Below, piece after piece: positions 49,046-57,856 of a stretch of 62,532 bases of DNA; within the stretch, counting starts at the first letter, position 1; each line of letters opens with the position of its first letter. Origin of the DNA: Streptomyces sp. GTDB lineage: Bacteria > Actinomycetota > Actinomycetes > Streptomycetales > Streptomycetaceae. The stretch spans positions 1 to 62,532 of the forward strand of contig NZ_JAEKKT010000145.1 in assembly GCF_019510245.1 (NCBI RefSeq). Direction: 5' to 3'. Position numbers and translations under genes: made by a program. The notes beneath the pieces were generated by a model. It saw nothing but the letters and a program-made list of their open reading frames with translations. It had not been told where the DNA came from and ran no database searches.

Positions 49046-50566
49046 GTGACTGACTCCGGCCTCGCCGCCCTGCCCGCCTCCGACCGCCCCGACGCCGCCG
49101 CCCGGCTGCGCACCGCCCTGCTGGGTTCCTCCTTCACCGCCGACGGCCTGCTCGACCTGCTCGGCGCGCCCGCCTACGCGGCTCTGGCCCGCAGCGAAAC
49201 GGTGCCCGCGCTGCGGGCGACCCGCGGGGACACGCCCCTGGAGACGCTCGTCCGGCTGTTCCTCCTCCAGCAGCCCGTGCCGCACGCACGCGTGGCCGGC
49301 GTCCTGCCCGTCGACGACCTCCTGGACAGCGGCTGGCTGACCCGGGTGGGCGGCGACGAGGTCGCGGCCACCGTGGACGTACGGCCGTACGGCGGGCCCG
49401 ACGGCGAGGACTGGTTCATCGTCTCCGACCTCGGATGCGCCGTCGGCGGTGCGGGCGGCATCGGCCAGCGGCACGAAGGAGTCGTCCTCGGGGTCGGCGG
49501 CGCGTCCACGACCCTCGCCGGCATCACCGTCCGCACGCCCGTCGCCGCCGCTCTGGACCTCGGCACCGGCTCCGGGATCCAGGCGCTGCACGCCGCCCAG
49601 CACGCCACGCGCGTGACGGCGACCGACCTGAACCCGCGCGCGCTGCACATCACGGCGCTCACGCTGGCGCTCTCCGGCGCACCGGCGGCCGACCTGCGCG
49701 AGGGCTCCCTGTTCGAGCCGGTCAAGGAGGGGGAGACCTACGACCTGATCGTGTCCAACCCGCCGTTCGTGATCTCTCCGGGCGCCCGGCTGACGTACCG
49801 GGACGGCGGGATGAGCGGGGACGATCTGTGCCGTTCGCTCGTTCAACAGGCCGGGGAGCGGCTGAACGAGGGCGGGTTCGCGCAGTTCCTCGCCAACTGG
49901 CAGCACGTCGCGGGGGAGGACTGGCAGGACAGGGTCAGGTCGTGGGTGCCGCGCGGCTGCGACGCGTGGATCGTGCAGCGCGAGGTGCAGGACGTCAACC
50001 AGTACGCCGAGTTGTGGCTCAGGGACTCCGGCGACCACCGCGGGGACCCGGCGGAGTACCAGGCGCGGTACGACGCGTGGCTCGACGAGTTCGAGGCGCG
50101 CAAGGTGAAGGGGGTGGGATTCGGCTGGATCACGCTGCGCAGGACGGGCGCCGCCGTGCCCTCGGTCACGGTCGAGGAGTGGCCGCATCCGATCGAACAG
50201 CCGCTCGGCGAGACGATCCGGGCGCACTTCGACCGCCTCGACTACCTCCGTGACCACGACGACGCCGATCTTCTGGAAGGCCACTTCAGGCTCGCCGTCG
50301 AGGTGGTCCAGGAACAGGTCGGGCTGCCCGGCGCCGAGGACCCGGAGCACGTGGTGCTGCGCCAGCACCGCGGGATGCGCCGCGCGACCAAGGTGGACAC
50401 GGTGGGGGCCGGGTTCGCAGGGGTGTGCGACGGCACGCTGAGCGCGGGGCGGATTCTCGACGCCATCGCACAACTGACGGGTGAGGACCCGGTGTTGCTG
50501 CGCGACCGCACGCCCGCGCAGATCCGGCTGCTGGTGGAGCAGGGGTTCCTGGAGCCGGCGGTCTGA
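49046..50566 (+). CDS. Class I SAM-dependent methyltransferase
   Basis: A 506-residue protein. Motif I is ALDLGTGSGIQALHAAQHA and the N/D-P-P-[FYW] motif is IVSNPPFVISPG, the combination of N- or C5-methyltransferases acting on glutamine, RNA or DNA. An N-terminal 150 residues (LLDLLGAPAYAALARSE) precede the SAM domain, and a C-terminal 150 residues follow. This three-part form is conserved in actinobacteria; the substrate is unknown. CACAAT ends 7 bases before the GTG at 49046, fitting a leaderless start; an ATG at 49037 would add three residues. Confidence 0.85.
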   Translation: MTDSGLAALPASDRPDAAARLRTALLGSSFTADGLLDLLGAPAYAALARSETVPALRATRGDTPLETLVRLFLLQQPVPHARVAGVLPVDDLLDSGWLTRVGGDEVAATVDVRPYGGPDGEDWFIVSDLGCAVGGAGGIGQRHEGVVLGVGGASTTLAGITVRTPVAAALDLGTGSGIQALHAAQHATRVTATDLNPRALHITALTLALSGAPAADLREGSLFEPVKEGETYDLIVSNPPFVISPGARLTYRDGGMSGDDLCRSLVQQAGERLNEGGFAQFLANWQHVAGEDWQDRVRSWVPRGCDAWIVQREVQDVNQYAELWLRDSGDHRGDPAEYQARYDAWLDEFEARKVKGVGFGWITLRRTGAAVPSVTVEEWPHPIEQPLGETIRAHFDRLDYLRDHDDADLLEGHFRLAVEVVQEQVGLPGAEDPEHVVLRQHRGMRRATKVDTVGAGFAGVCDGTLSAGRILDAIAQLTGEDPVLLRDRTPAQIRLLVEQGFLEPAV

Positions 50567-50883
50567 CGGAGCGGAAGACGTGCCGGCCGGGCACCCGGCC
50601 GTCTCGCGGGCGGGCCGGGCGACGACCCGGGGCCGGGCCTGCGGGACACGCCGGGAGAGGAAAAAGGCCGGAAAAATCTGGCCGGAACGTTCGCCCCGCG
50701 GTCCGTCGCCGGTTCGACGCCGGTCCGCCGCCGGTCCGCGGCTCGTCCGTCGATCTCATGTTCGAGGCGGTTACGGCCGCTCGTTCACCTCGATTTCGCC
50801 CGGCGGCCTCCCGCCCGCCGCTGCTGCGTGCCAGTCTCCGGGCGCTGGGCAGTCACGGGCGGCAGGGAAGGGGCGCGCGGGCC
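50567..50883. other. GC-rich intergenic stretch
   Basis: About 320 bases with repeated GCCGGT/GTCCG words (50695-50745, GTCCGCCGCCGGTCCGCGG) and no convincing frame or promoter. A frame from 50758 reads into the next gene, but its N-terminal part looks non-coding. Confidence 0.35.
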
Positions 50884-51081
50884 ATGGAGAGCGGACCGGC
50901 GATCTTCGCGGGCGTGGTGTTCGCCCTGTTCGGAAGCGCGCTGCTGGTGTGGACCGGCGTCCGGGTCCGGCGTGGCGAATCTGTCGCCCAGGGTGTGAGT
51001 CAGGTCGCATCGGTGACCCTCGCGAGCCTCGCCGCGGTGATCTCGCTGGCCCTCGGTGCGTACTGCCTGACCCGCCTCTGA
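50884..51081 (+). CDS. Small two-span membrane protein
   Basis: A 65-residue protein. Two hydrophobic stretches, IFAGVVFALFGSALLVWTG and VASVTLASLAAVISLALGAY, are joined by a basic loop VRVRRGESVAQGV. I do not recognise the family; small proteins of this size just upstream of topA occur in other Streptomyces as far as I recall. The ATG at 50884 has GGAAGGGG eleven bases upstream. Confidence 0.65.
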   Translation: MESGPAIFAGVVFALFGSALLVWTGVRVRRGESVAQGVSQVASVTLASLAAVISLALGAYCLTRL

Positions 51082-51208
51082 GGGGGCCCCTCCGGTAATC
51101 GGAGCATCACGCTCCGGACAGGGCCCGAAAGGGCGACCGGGGACTCCGGGCGGCAGGAATGGCGGTAGTCGGGTTACCGTTCGAGTGGCCGTTGTGAGCT
51201 TTTCCCGT

Positions 51209-51240
51209 TTGACACGGGGGCGGGATGTACCGTCACACTC
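51209..51240 (+). promoter_or_regulatory. Candidate topA promoter
   Basis: TTGACA (51209-51214) is a perfect -35. CACACT follows after 19 bases as a poor -10. The long spacer is of interest because the Streptomyces topA promoter is known to respond to supercoiling. Confidence 0.4.
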
Positions 51241-51337
51241 CGCAGCGTCACCAAGTGAGCGGGCATCCGTGCCCGTGCCGCGACCCCGGGAGCAAGGCCT
51301 GGGGAGGCCCCAGCGTCGACCGGAGAGAAGAGCGAAG

Positions 51338-54172
51338 TTGTCCCCGACCAGCGAGACCGCACAGGGCGGCCGCCGACTCGTCATCGTCGAGTCCCCTGCC
51401 AAGGCGAAGACGATCAAGGGCTATCTGGGCCCCGGATACGTCGTCGAAGCGAGCGTCGGGCACATCCGTGACCTTCCCAACGGCGCCGCGGAGGTGCCCG
51501 AGCAGTACACCGGCGAGGTACGGCGCCTCGGCGTGGACGTCGAGCACGACTTCCAGCCCATCTACGTGATCAACGCCGACAAGAGGGCGCAGGTCAAGAA
51601 GCTCAAGGACCTGCTCAAGGAGTCCGACGAGCTCTTCCTCGCCACCGATGAGGACCGCGAGGGCGAGGCCATCGCCTGGCACCTCCAGGAGGTCCTCAAG
51701 CCGAAGATCCCCGTCAAGCGGATGGTCTTCCACGAGATCACCAAGGACGCGATCCGGGCCGCCGTCGCCAACCCGCGCCAGCTCAACCAGAAGCTCGTCG
51801 ACGCCCAGGAGACCCGCCGCATCCTCGACCGCCTCTACGGCTACGAGGTCTCGCCGGTCCTGTGGAAGAAGGTCATGCCGCGCCTGTCGGCCGGCCGTGT
51901 CCAGTCCGTGGCGACCCGGCTCGTGGTGGAGCGGGAGCGCGAGCGCATCGCGTTCCGGTCCGCCGAGTACTGGGACCTGACCGGCACCTTCGGGACCGGC
52001 CGGGCAGGTGACCCGAGCGACCCGTCGTCGCTGGTCGCCCGCCTCCAGGCCGTCGACGGCAAGCGCGTCGCCCAGGGCCGTGACTTCGACTCGCTCGGGC
52101 AGCTGAAGACCGCGAACACCCTCCACCTCGACGAGGCGAACGCCCGCGCGCTCGCCGCCGCCCTGGAGAACACCCGGTTCTCGGTCCGCTCGGTCGAGTC
52201 CAAGCCGTACCGCCGCTCGCCCTACGCCCCGTTCCGTACGACGACCCTGCAGCAGGAGGCCTCGCGCAAGCTCGGCTTCGGCGCGAAGGCCACCATGCAG
52301 GTGGCCCAGAAGCTGTACGAGAACGGCTACATCACGTACATGCGTACGGACTCCACGACGCTGAGCGACACCGCGATCGCGGCCGCCCGCGCCCAGGTCA
52401 CGCAGCTGTACGGCGCCGAGTACCTGCCCTCGGCCCCGCGGACGTACGCGGCGAAGGTCAAGAACGCGCAGGAGGCGCACGAGGCGATCCGCCCCTCGGG
52501 TGATCGTTTCCGCACGCCCGCCGAGACCGGCCTGACCGGCGACCAGTTCAGGCTCTACGAGCTGATCTGGAAGCGGACCGTCGCCTCCCAGATGAAGGAC
52601 GCGACCGGCAACAGCGTCACGGTGAAGATCGCCGGCACCGCCGCCGACGGCCGGGACGTCGAGTTCAGCGCCTCCGGCAAGACGATCACCTTCCACGGCT
52701 TCCTCAAGGCCTACGTCGAGGGCGCCGACGACCCCAACGCCGAGCTGGACGACCGCGAGCGCCGGCTGCCCCAGGTCAGCGAGGGCGACGCGCTCAGCGC
52801 CGAGGAGATCACGGTCGACGGGCACGCCACCAAGCCCCCGGCCCGCTACACCGAGGCCTCGCTGGTCAAGGAGCTGGAGGAGCGCGAGATCGGCCGCCCG
52901 TCGACGTACGCGTCGATCATCGGCACCATCCTCGACCGCGGCTACGTCTTCAAGAAGGGCACGGCCCTCGTGCCGTCCTTCCTGTCCTTCGCCGTGGTCA
53001 ACCTCCTGGAGAAGCACTTCGGCCGACTGGTCGACTACGACTTCACCGCCCGGATGGAGGACGACCTCGACCGCATCGCCGCCGGCCAGGCCCAGGCCGT
53101 GCCGTGGCTGAAGCGCTTCTACTTCGGCGAGGGCGGCGAGGACACCGCCCCCGGTGGCGCGGCCGACGCCGGCAACGGCGACGGGGACCACCTCGGCGGC
53201 CTCAAGGAGCTGGTGACCGACCTGGGCGCGATCGACGCGCGCGAGGTGTCGTCGTTCCCGGTGGGCAACGGCATCGTGCTGCGGGTCGGCCGCTACGGGC
53301 CGTACATCGAGCGCGGCGAGAAGGACGCCGAGGGCCACCAGCGCGCGGACGTGCCGGAGGACCTGGCCCCCGACGAGCTCTCCGTCGAGCTCGCGGAGGA
53401 GCTGCTCGCCAAGCCGAGCGGCGACTTCGAGCTGGGCGCCGACCCGGAGACCGGCCGCCAGATCATCGCCCGCGACGGCCGTTACGGCCCGTACGTCACG
53501 GAGGTGCTCCCCGAGGGCACCCCGAAGACCGGCAAGAACGCGGTCAAGCCGCGCACGGCCTCGCTCTTCAAGACCATGTCCCTGGACACGGTCACGCTGG
53601 CGGACGCGCTCAAGCTGATGTCGCTGCCGCGCGTCGTCGGCGCCGACGCCGAGGGCCAGGAGATCACCGCGCAGAACGGGCGCTACGGGCCGTACCTGAA
53701 GAAGGGCACGGACTCGCGGTCGCTCACCTCCGAGGACCAGCTCTTCACGATCACCCTCGAAGAAGCGCTGCAGATCTACTCCCAGCCCAAGCAGCGCGGC
53801 CGGGCGGCCGCCAAGCCGCCGCTGAAGGAGCTGGGCACCGACCCGGTCAGCGAGAAGCCGGTCGTGGTCAAGGACGGCCGCTTCGGACCGTACGTCACCG
53901 ACGGGGAGACCAACGCGACGCTGCGCTCCGGCGACAGCGTCGAGACGATCACCCCGGAGCGCGGCTACGAGCTGCTCGCCGAGAAGCGGGCCAAGGCGCC
54001 CGCCAAGAAGACGGCGAAGAAGGCGCCCGCGAAGAAGGCCGCGGCCGCCAAGAAGGCCACGCCGGCGAAGAAGACGGCGGCCAAGAAGACCGCCGCCAAG
54101 AAGACGACGACGGCCGCGAAGAAGACGACCGCCAAGAAGGCGACGACCGCCAAGACGGCCGCGGAGGACTGA
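51338..54172 (+). CDS. topA: DNA topoisomerase I with Lys/Ala-rich tail
   Basis: A 944-residue type IA topoisomerase. The Toprim domain has LVIVESPAKAKTIKGYL and DEDREGEAIAWHL. The active-site Tyr is residue 334 in YITYMRTDST. After the core come several C-terminal repeats (RYGPYIERG, RYGPYVTEVL, RYGPYLKKGT, RFGPYVTDGE). The last 60 residues are AKK/PAKK-type repeats (KAPAKKTAKKAPAKKAA). In Streptomyces this Lys-rich tail is known to raise processivity. The TTG at 51338 (SPTSETAQGG) is the only start near the Toprim domain and has GGAGAG about 10 bases upstream. Confidence 0.96.
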   Translation: MSPTSETAQGGRRLVIVESPAKAKTIKGYLGPGYVVEASVGHIRDLPNGAAEVPEQYTGEVRRLGVDVEHDFQPIYVINADKRAQVKKLKDLLKESDELFLATDEDREGEAIAWHLQEVLKPKIPVKRMVFHEITKDAIRAAVANPRQLNQKLVDAQETRRILDRLYGYEVSPVLWKKVMPRLSAGRVQSVATRLVVERERERIAFRSAEYWDLTGTFGTGRAGDPSDPSSLVARLQAVDGKRVAQGRDFDSLGQLKTANTLHLDEANARALAAALENTRFSVRSVESKPYRRSPYAPFRTTTLQQEASRKLGFGAKATMQVAQKLYENGYITYMRTDSTTLSDTAIAAARAQVTQLYGAEYLPSAPRTYAAKVKNAQEAHEAIRPSGDRFRTPAETGLTGDQFRLYELIWKRTVASQMKDATGNSVTVKIAGTAADGRDVEFSASGKTITFHGFLKAYVEGADDPNAELDDRERRLPQVSEGDALSAEEITVDGHATKPPARYTEASLVKELEEREIGRPSTYASIIGTILDRGYVFKKGTALVPSFLSFAVVNLLEKHFGRLVDYDFTARMEDDLDRIAAGQAQAVPWLKRFYFGEGGEDTAPGGAADAGNGDGDHLGGLKELVTDLGAIDAREVSSFPVGNGIVLRVGRYGPYIERGEKDAEGHQRADVPEDLAPDELSVELAEELLAKPSGDFELGADPETGRQIIARDGRYGPYVTEVLPEGTPKTGKNAVKPRTASLFKTMSLDTVTLADALKLMSLPRVVGADAEGQEITAQNGRYGPYLKKGTDSRSLTSEDQLFTITLEEALQIYSQPKQRGRAAAKPPLKELGTDPVSEKPVVVKDGRFGPYVTDGETNATLRSGDSVETITPERGYELLAEKRAKAPAKKTAKKAPAKKAAAAKKATPAKKTAAKKTAAKKTTTAAKKTTAKKATTAKTAAED

Positions 54173-54361
54173 GAGCCGACCGCCCGGAGGGCTGAGAGCC
54201 GGCCGGTGGGACTGAGCCGGCCGTCCCAGGAGGGCCGAGCAGCCCTCAGGTCCTCACATCGGCTTCGCATTGTGCACGTCCCGGCATCAACTTGGTGTCG
54301 GGGCGTGCGCACCTGTGGACGGCCGCCGCGGTCTGTCGGCGGCTGCCGATAGGCTGAAAGC

Positions 54362-57300
54362 ATGACGCGAGCCGAGCAGCCAACGGCCCCCCAGACAGAT
54401 CCGGACGACGCGCTGGTAGCGGATTCCCGCGAGCGCGCCGTCCGCTCGCTGCTGCGCCGCCCCGAATTGAGGAGGTTGTGGAGCGCCCAGCTCGTGAGCG
54501 GGATCGGCGACAACCTGGCGTTGCTGGTGCTTGTCGTGCTCACGCTCCAGGCAGCCGTGGCCCAGGGTTCGTTCGGCGGCGGCTACCGCGGCGCGGCGCT
54601 GGCGGTGACGGTCGTCTTCGGGGTGCGCGTTCTCGCCACCCTGCTCTTCGGCGCCGTCCTGCTGGGCCCGCTCACCGCGCTGACCGCACAGGACGGCCCG
54701 CTCGACCGCCGCTGGACCATGGTCGGAGCCGACGGCCTGCGCACGGTTCTGCTGATCATCGCACCCCTGTGGATCGACTGGACCCCGGCGAACGCCCTGA
54801 CGCTCGTCCTGGTGACGGCCTTCGTCACCGGAGTCGCCGAGCGTTTCTGGACCGTCTGCCGGGAGAGCGCGGCCCCCGCGCTGCTGCCCGCCCCGCCCCT
54901 GGAGGGTGCGACGGTACGACCGCTGCCCGACCACCTGGACGCCCTGCGCCGCCTCTCGCTGCGGACGACGTTCCTCGCGGTCCCGCTCGCGGCCGCCGCC
55001 CTGGTCGTCGCGTCGCTGGTCAACAACCTGCTGGGCACGGGCATCGCCTGGTTCGCCCAGCACCAGGCGGCCCTCGGCTCGTACGTGGCCGCCGGCCTGT
55101 TCGCCGCGTCCCTCTCGGTGCTGGTCTACCTGGAGGTGCCCGGCACCCGCACCCCGCGCGCGCGGTCGCCGCTGGAGGGCCTGCGCCGCCCCAGGACCGC
55201 CGCCGGCACCGACACCGGCCGCACCGGCGCCATCCCGCTCCTGGTGCTGGCCTGCGCCGCCGTCGCCGGGGCGATCTCCGCCGCGGTCGCCGTATCCGTT
55301 CTGCACGCCAGGGAGCTGCACGGCGGCCCGGTGCTCTACGGCCTGCTGGTGCTCGCCCTGACCGGCGGGGTCGCCGTCGGCATCCGCACGGCACCCGCGC
55401 TGCTCCCGACGCTCTCCCGCCGCCGCCTGCTGTTCCTGGCGATCGCCTTCACCGGCATCGCGCTGCTCGCCGCGGGCCTGGTCCCGGACGTCACCACCGT
55501 CCTGCTGATCGTCGCGCTGGCCGGCATCGGCGCGGGTGTGGCCGCCAACACCGGACACACCCTGCTCGACCAGGAGACCGAGGACTCCCGCCGGGCGCGG
55601 ACGACCGAGCACCTGCACGCGGTGGTCCGCGTCGCCATAGCGCTCGGCGCGCTGATCGCCCCCCTGGTGGCCGCGCTGATCGGACCGCACCGCCTGGAGA
55701 ACGGCAAGTTCGTCTTCGCGCACGGCGGCGCCGCGTTCACGCTGATGCTGGTCGGCGCACTGCTGCTGCCGGTCGCCGCCCTGGTGCTCGCCAAGGTCGA
55801 CGACCGCGCGGGCGTACCGCTGCGCCACGACCTGCGGGACGCGCTGCTCGGCGGCGACGACCCGGCGCAGGCACCCACGGCCAAGGGCTTCTTCATCGCC
55901 CTGGAGGGCGGTGACGGCGCCGGCAAGTCCACCCAGGCCGAGGCCCTCGCCGAGTGGATCCGCGCCAAGGGCCACGAGGTCGTCCTCACCCGTGAGCCCG
56001 GTGCCACCCCGGTCGGCAAGCGGCTGCGCTCGATCCTCCTCGACGTCTCGTCCGCCGGCCTGTCGCACCGTTCGGAGGCCCTGCTCTACGCCGCCGACCG
56101 AGCGGAGCACGTCGACACCGTCGTCCGTCCCGCCCTGGAGCGCGGCGCGGTCGTCATCTCCGACCGGTACATCGACTCCTCCGTCGCCTACCAGGGCGCG
56201 GGCCGCGACCTGTCCCCGACCGAGGTCGCCCGCATCAACCGCTGGGCGACCGCCGGACTCGTCCCGCACCTGACCGTCCTGCTGGACGTGGACCCGGAGA
56301 CCGCCCGTGAGCGGTTCACCGAGGCGCCCGACCGGCTGGAGTCCGAGCCCGCCGAGTTCCACGCGCGCGTACGGGCCGGTTTCCTCACCCTCGCCGCCTC
56401 CGACCCGGGCCGCTACCTCGTTGTCGACGCGGGTCAGGAGCCCGAGTCGGTCACCACGGTCGTCCGGGCCCGGCTCGACACCGTGCTGCCGCTGTCCGAG
56501 GCCGAGATCAAGGCCGCCGAGGAGGCGCGCAGGAAGGCCGAGGAGGAGGCCCGCCGCAAGGCCGAGGAAGAGGCCGCGCGCAAGGCCGAGGAGGAGCGCC
56601 TGGAGCGCGAGCGCCAGGAACAGCTCGCCAAGCTCCGTGCCGAGGAGGAGGAGCGCAAGCGCCGCGAGCTGGAGGAGGCGCAGCGCCGCGAGGCCGAACG
56701 GCAGGCGGAGGAGGCCCGGCTGCGGGCCGAGGAAGCGCGTAAGCGGGCCGAGGAGGAGCAGGCCCGGCTGCTCGCCGAGGAGAAGGCCCGCGCGGAGGCC
56801 GAGGCCCGCCGCAGGGCCGAGGAGGAACAGCGCCGCCGGCAGGCCGAGGAGGAGGCCCGGCTGCGCGCCGAGGCCGAGGAACGCCGCCTGGAGAAGCAGC
56901 GTAAGGCCGAGGAGGCCCTGCTCAAGGCCGAGCAGGCCCGGCGCGCCGCGGCGGAGGCGGCGGCAGCGGCCGACGTGGCCGCCCAGCAGTCCGCCGCACG
57001 GCAGCCGGCGGCTCCCGGCGTCACACCGGAGGCGACGACCATGCCGACGCCGGTGGTGAAGCCGGACACCCGGGACGACGAGACGAAGGTGCTGCGCCCG
57101 GTGCGGGACGAGCAGGCGCCCGCGGCCCAGGAGTCCGACGCCGAGGTGACCGCGGAGCTGCCGCAGCCGCCGGTGGCCCCTGCGGGTGCGGCCGACGAGA
57201 CGGCGGTTTTGCCGCCGGTGAGGCCGGGCGCCGCCGACGAGACGGCGGTGCTGCCTCCCGTGGGCGCGGCCGACGAGACGGCCGTACTGCCGCCGGTGAC

Positions 57301-57637
57301 GCCGGGAGCGGCGGACGAGACCGCCGTGCTGCCTCCCGTGCGGGACGACGCCGCGGTGCCCGCCGACGCCCCGGCGGACCGGATGCCGCCCGGCTTCTTC
57401 CGGGACGAGCGGGCGGGCGCGAACCCCGACGGCTCCGAGGACCGCACCCGCGAGATGCCCCAGGTCGACGCGGACGCCGCCGACGGCCCGGCCCGGCGCC
57501 GGCGCCCCCGGCCCGACTGGGCCGAGGAGACCCCGCTGGACGACCTGCCGTCGCTGGCGGACGAACTGCTGGGGTCCTACGAGGAGCCGGAGTACGACGA
57601 CGAGCGGGGCCGCCGCGGTCGCGGCCGGCGCGGCTGA
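54362..57637 (+). CDS. tmk: Thymidylate kinase fused to MFS-like membrane domain and coiled-coil tail
   Basis: A 1091-residue fusion. Residues about 30-490 hold ten to twelve membrane segments of MFS type (LWSAQLVSGIGDNLALLVLV, FLAIAFTGIALLAAGLVPD). Residues about 505-700 are a full dTMP kinase: Walker A FIALEGGDGAGKST, DRY in VVISDRYIDSS, and the LID region. Then come a Glu/Ala/Arg coiled coil (about 710-880, EEARRKAEEEARRKAEEEA) and five DETxVLxPV repeats (about 905-995). dTMP to dTDP is essential for DNA synthesis. TAGGCT (54350-54355) lies six bases before the ATG at 54362, suggesting a leaderless mRNA. Confidence 0.95.
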   Translation: MTRAEQPTAPQTDPDDALVADSRERAVRSLLRRPELRRLWSAQLVSGIGDNLALLVLVVLTLQAAVAQGSFGGGYRGAALAVTVVFGVRVLATLLFGAVLLGPLTALTAQDGPLDRRWTMVGADGLRTVLLIIAPLWIDWTPANALTLVLVTAFVTGVAERFWTVCRESAAPALLPAPPLEGATVRPLPDHLDALRRLSLRTTFLAVPLAAAALVVASLVNNLLGTGIAWFAQHQAALGSYVAAGLFAASLSVLVYLEVPGTRTPRARSPLEGLRRPRTAAGTDTGRTGAIPLLVLACAAVAGAISAAVAVSVLHARELHGGPVLYGLLVLALTGGVAVGIRTAPALLPTLSRRRLLFLAIAFTGIALLAAGLVPDVTTVLLIVALAGIGAGVAANTGHTLLDQETEDSRRARTTEHLHAVVRVAIALGALIAPLVAALIGPHRLENGKFVFAHGGAAFTLMLVGALLLPVAALVLAKVDDRAGVPLRHDLRDALLGGDDPAQAPTAKGFFIALEGGDGAGKSTQAEALAEWIRAKGHEVVLTREPGATPVGKRLRSILLDVSSAGLSHRSEALLYAADRAEHVDTVVRPALERGAVVISDRYIDSSVAYQGAGRDLSPTEVARINRWATAGLVPHLTVLLDVDPETARERFTEAPDRLESEPAEFHARVRAGFLTLAASDPGRYLVVDAGQEPESVTTVVRARLDTVLPLSEAEIKAAEEARRKAEEEARRKAEEEAARKAEEERLERERQEQLAKLRAEEEERKRRELEEAQRREAERQAEEARLRAEEARKRAEEEQARLLAEEKARAEAEARRRAEEEQRRRQAEEEARLRAEAEERRLEKQRKAEEALLKAEQARRAAAEAAAAADVAAQQSAARQPAAPGVTPEATTMPTPVVKPDTRDDETKVLRPVRDEQAPAAQESDAEVTAELPQPPVAPAGAADETAVLPPVRPGAADETAVLPPVGAADETAVLPPVTPGAADETAVLPPVRDDAAVPADAPADRMPPGFFRDERAGANPDGSEDRTREMPQVDADAADGPARRRRPRPDWAEETPLDDLPSLADELLGSYEEPEYDDERGRRGRGRRG
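57074..57340 (+). repeat. Coding repeats encoding DETxVLxPV
   Basis: One diverged copy, DDETKVLRPV (57074-57103), and four near-identical ADETAVLPPV units (57191-57340) separated by Arg-Pro-Gly-Ala or Gly-Ala links. The DNA copies differ at silent positions, so they are selected as protein. Confidence 0.85.
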
Positions 57638-57732
57638 CAGCGCGGCCGGAAGCTCGGGTGCGGCGGGGGCGGCACGGGTCGGGGTCCGACCGGTGCCGCC
57701 CCGCCGTTGTCAGTGGGCACCCGCACAATGGA

Positions 57733-57763
57733 GTCCGGACCGCGGAACCGGCGCGGTCCGGAC
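57733..57763 (+). terminator. Terminator-like hairpin after tmk
   Basis: A 12-bp perfect stem, GTCCGGACCGCG (57733-57744) and its complement (57752-57763), loop of seven bases, no U tract. Confidence 0.6.
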
Positions 57764-57778
57764 CACCGGAATCTCTGA

Positions 57779-57845
57779 ACCGGTGCGTATGACGACTTCG
57801 AACCGGTAGGCATGACGATCTCGACCGGTACGTATGGCGAAAGGG
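57779..57845 (+). repeat. Three imperfect 22-23 bp repeats in front of holB
   Basis: Copies begin ACCGGTGCGTATGACGA (57779), ACCGGTAGGCATGACGA (57802) and ACCGGTACGTATGGCGA (57824). The last ends 11 bases before the holB start codon. Confidence 0.75.
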
Positions 57846-57856
57846 CGGCGTGACCC

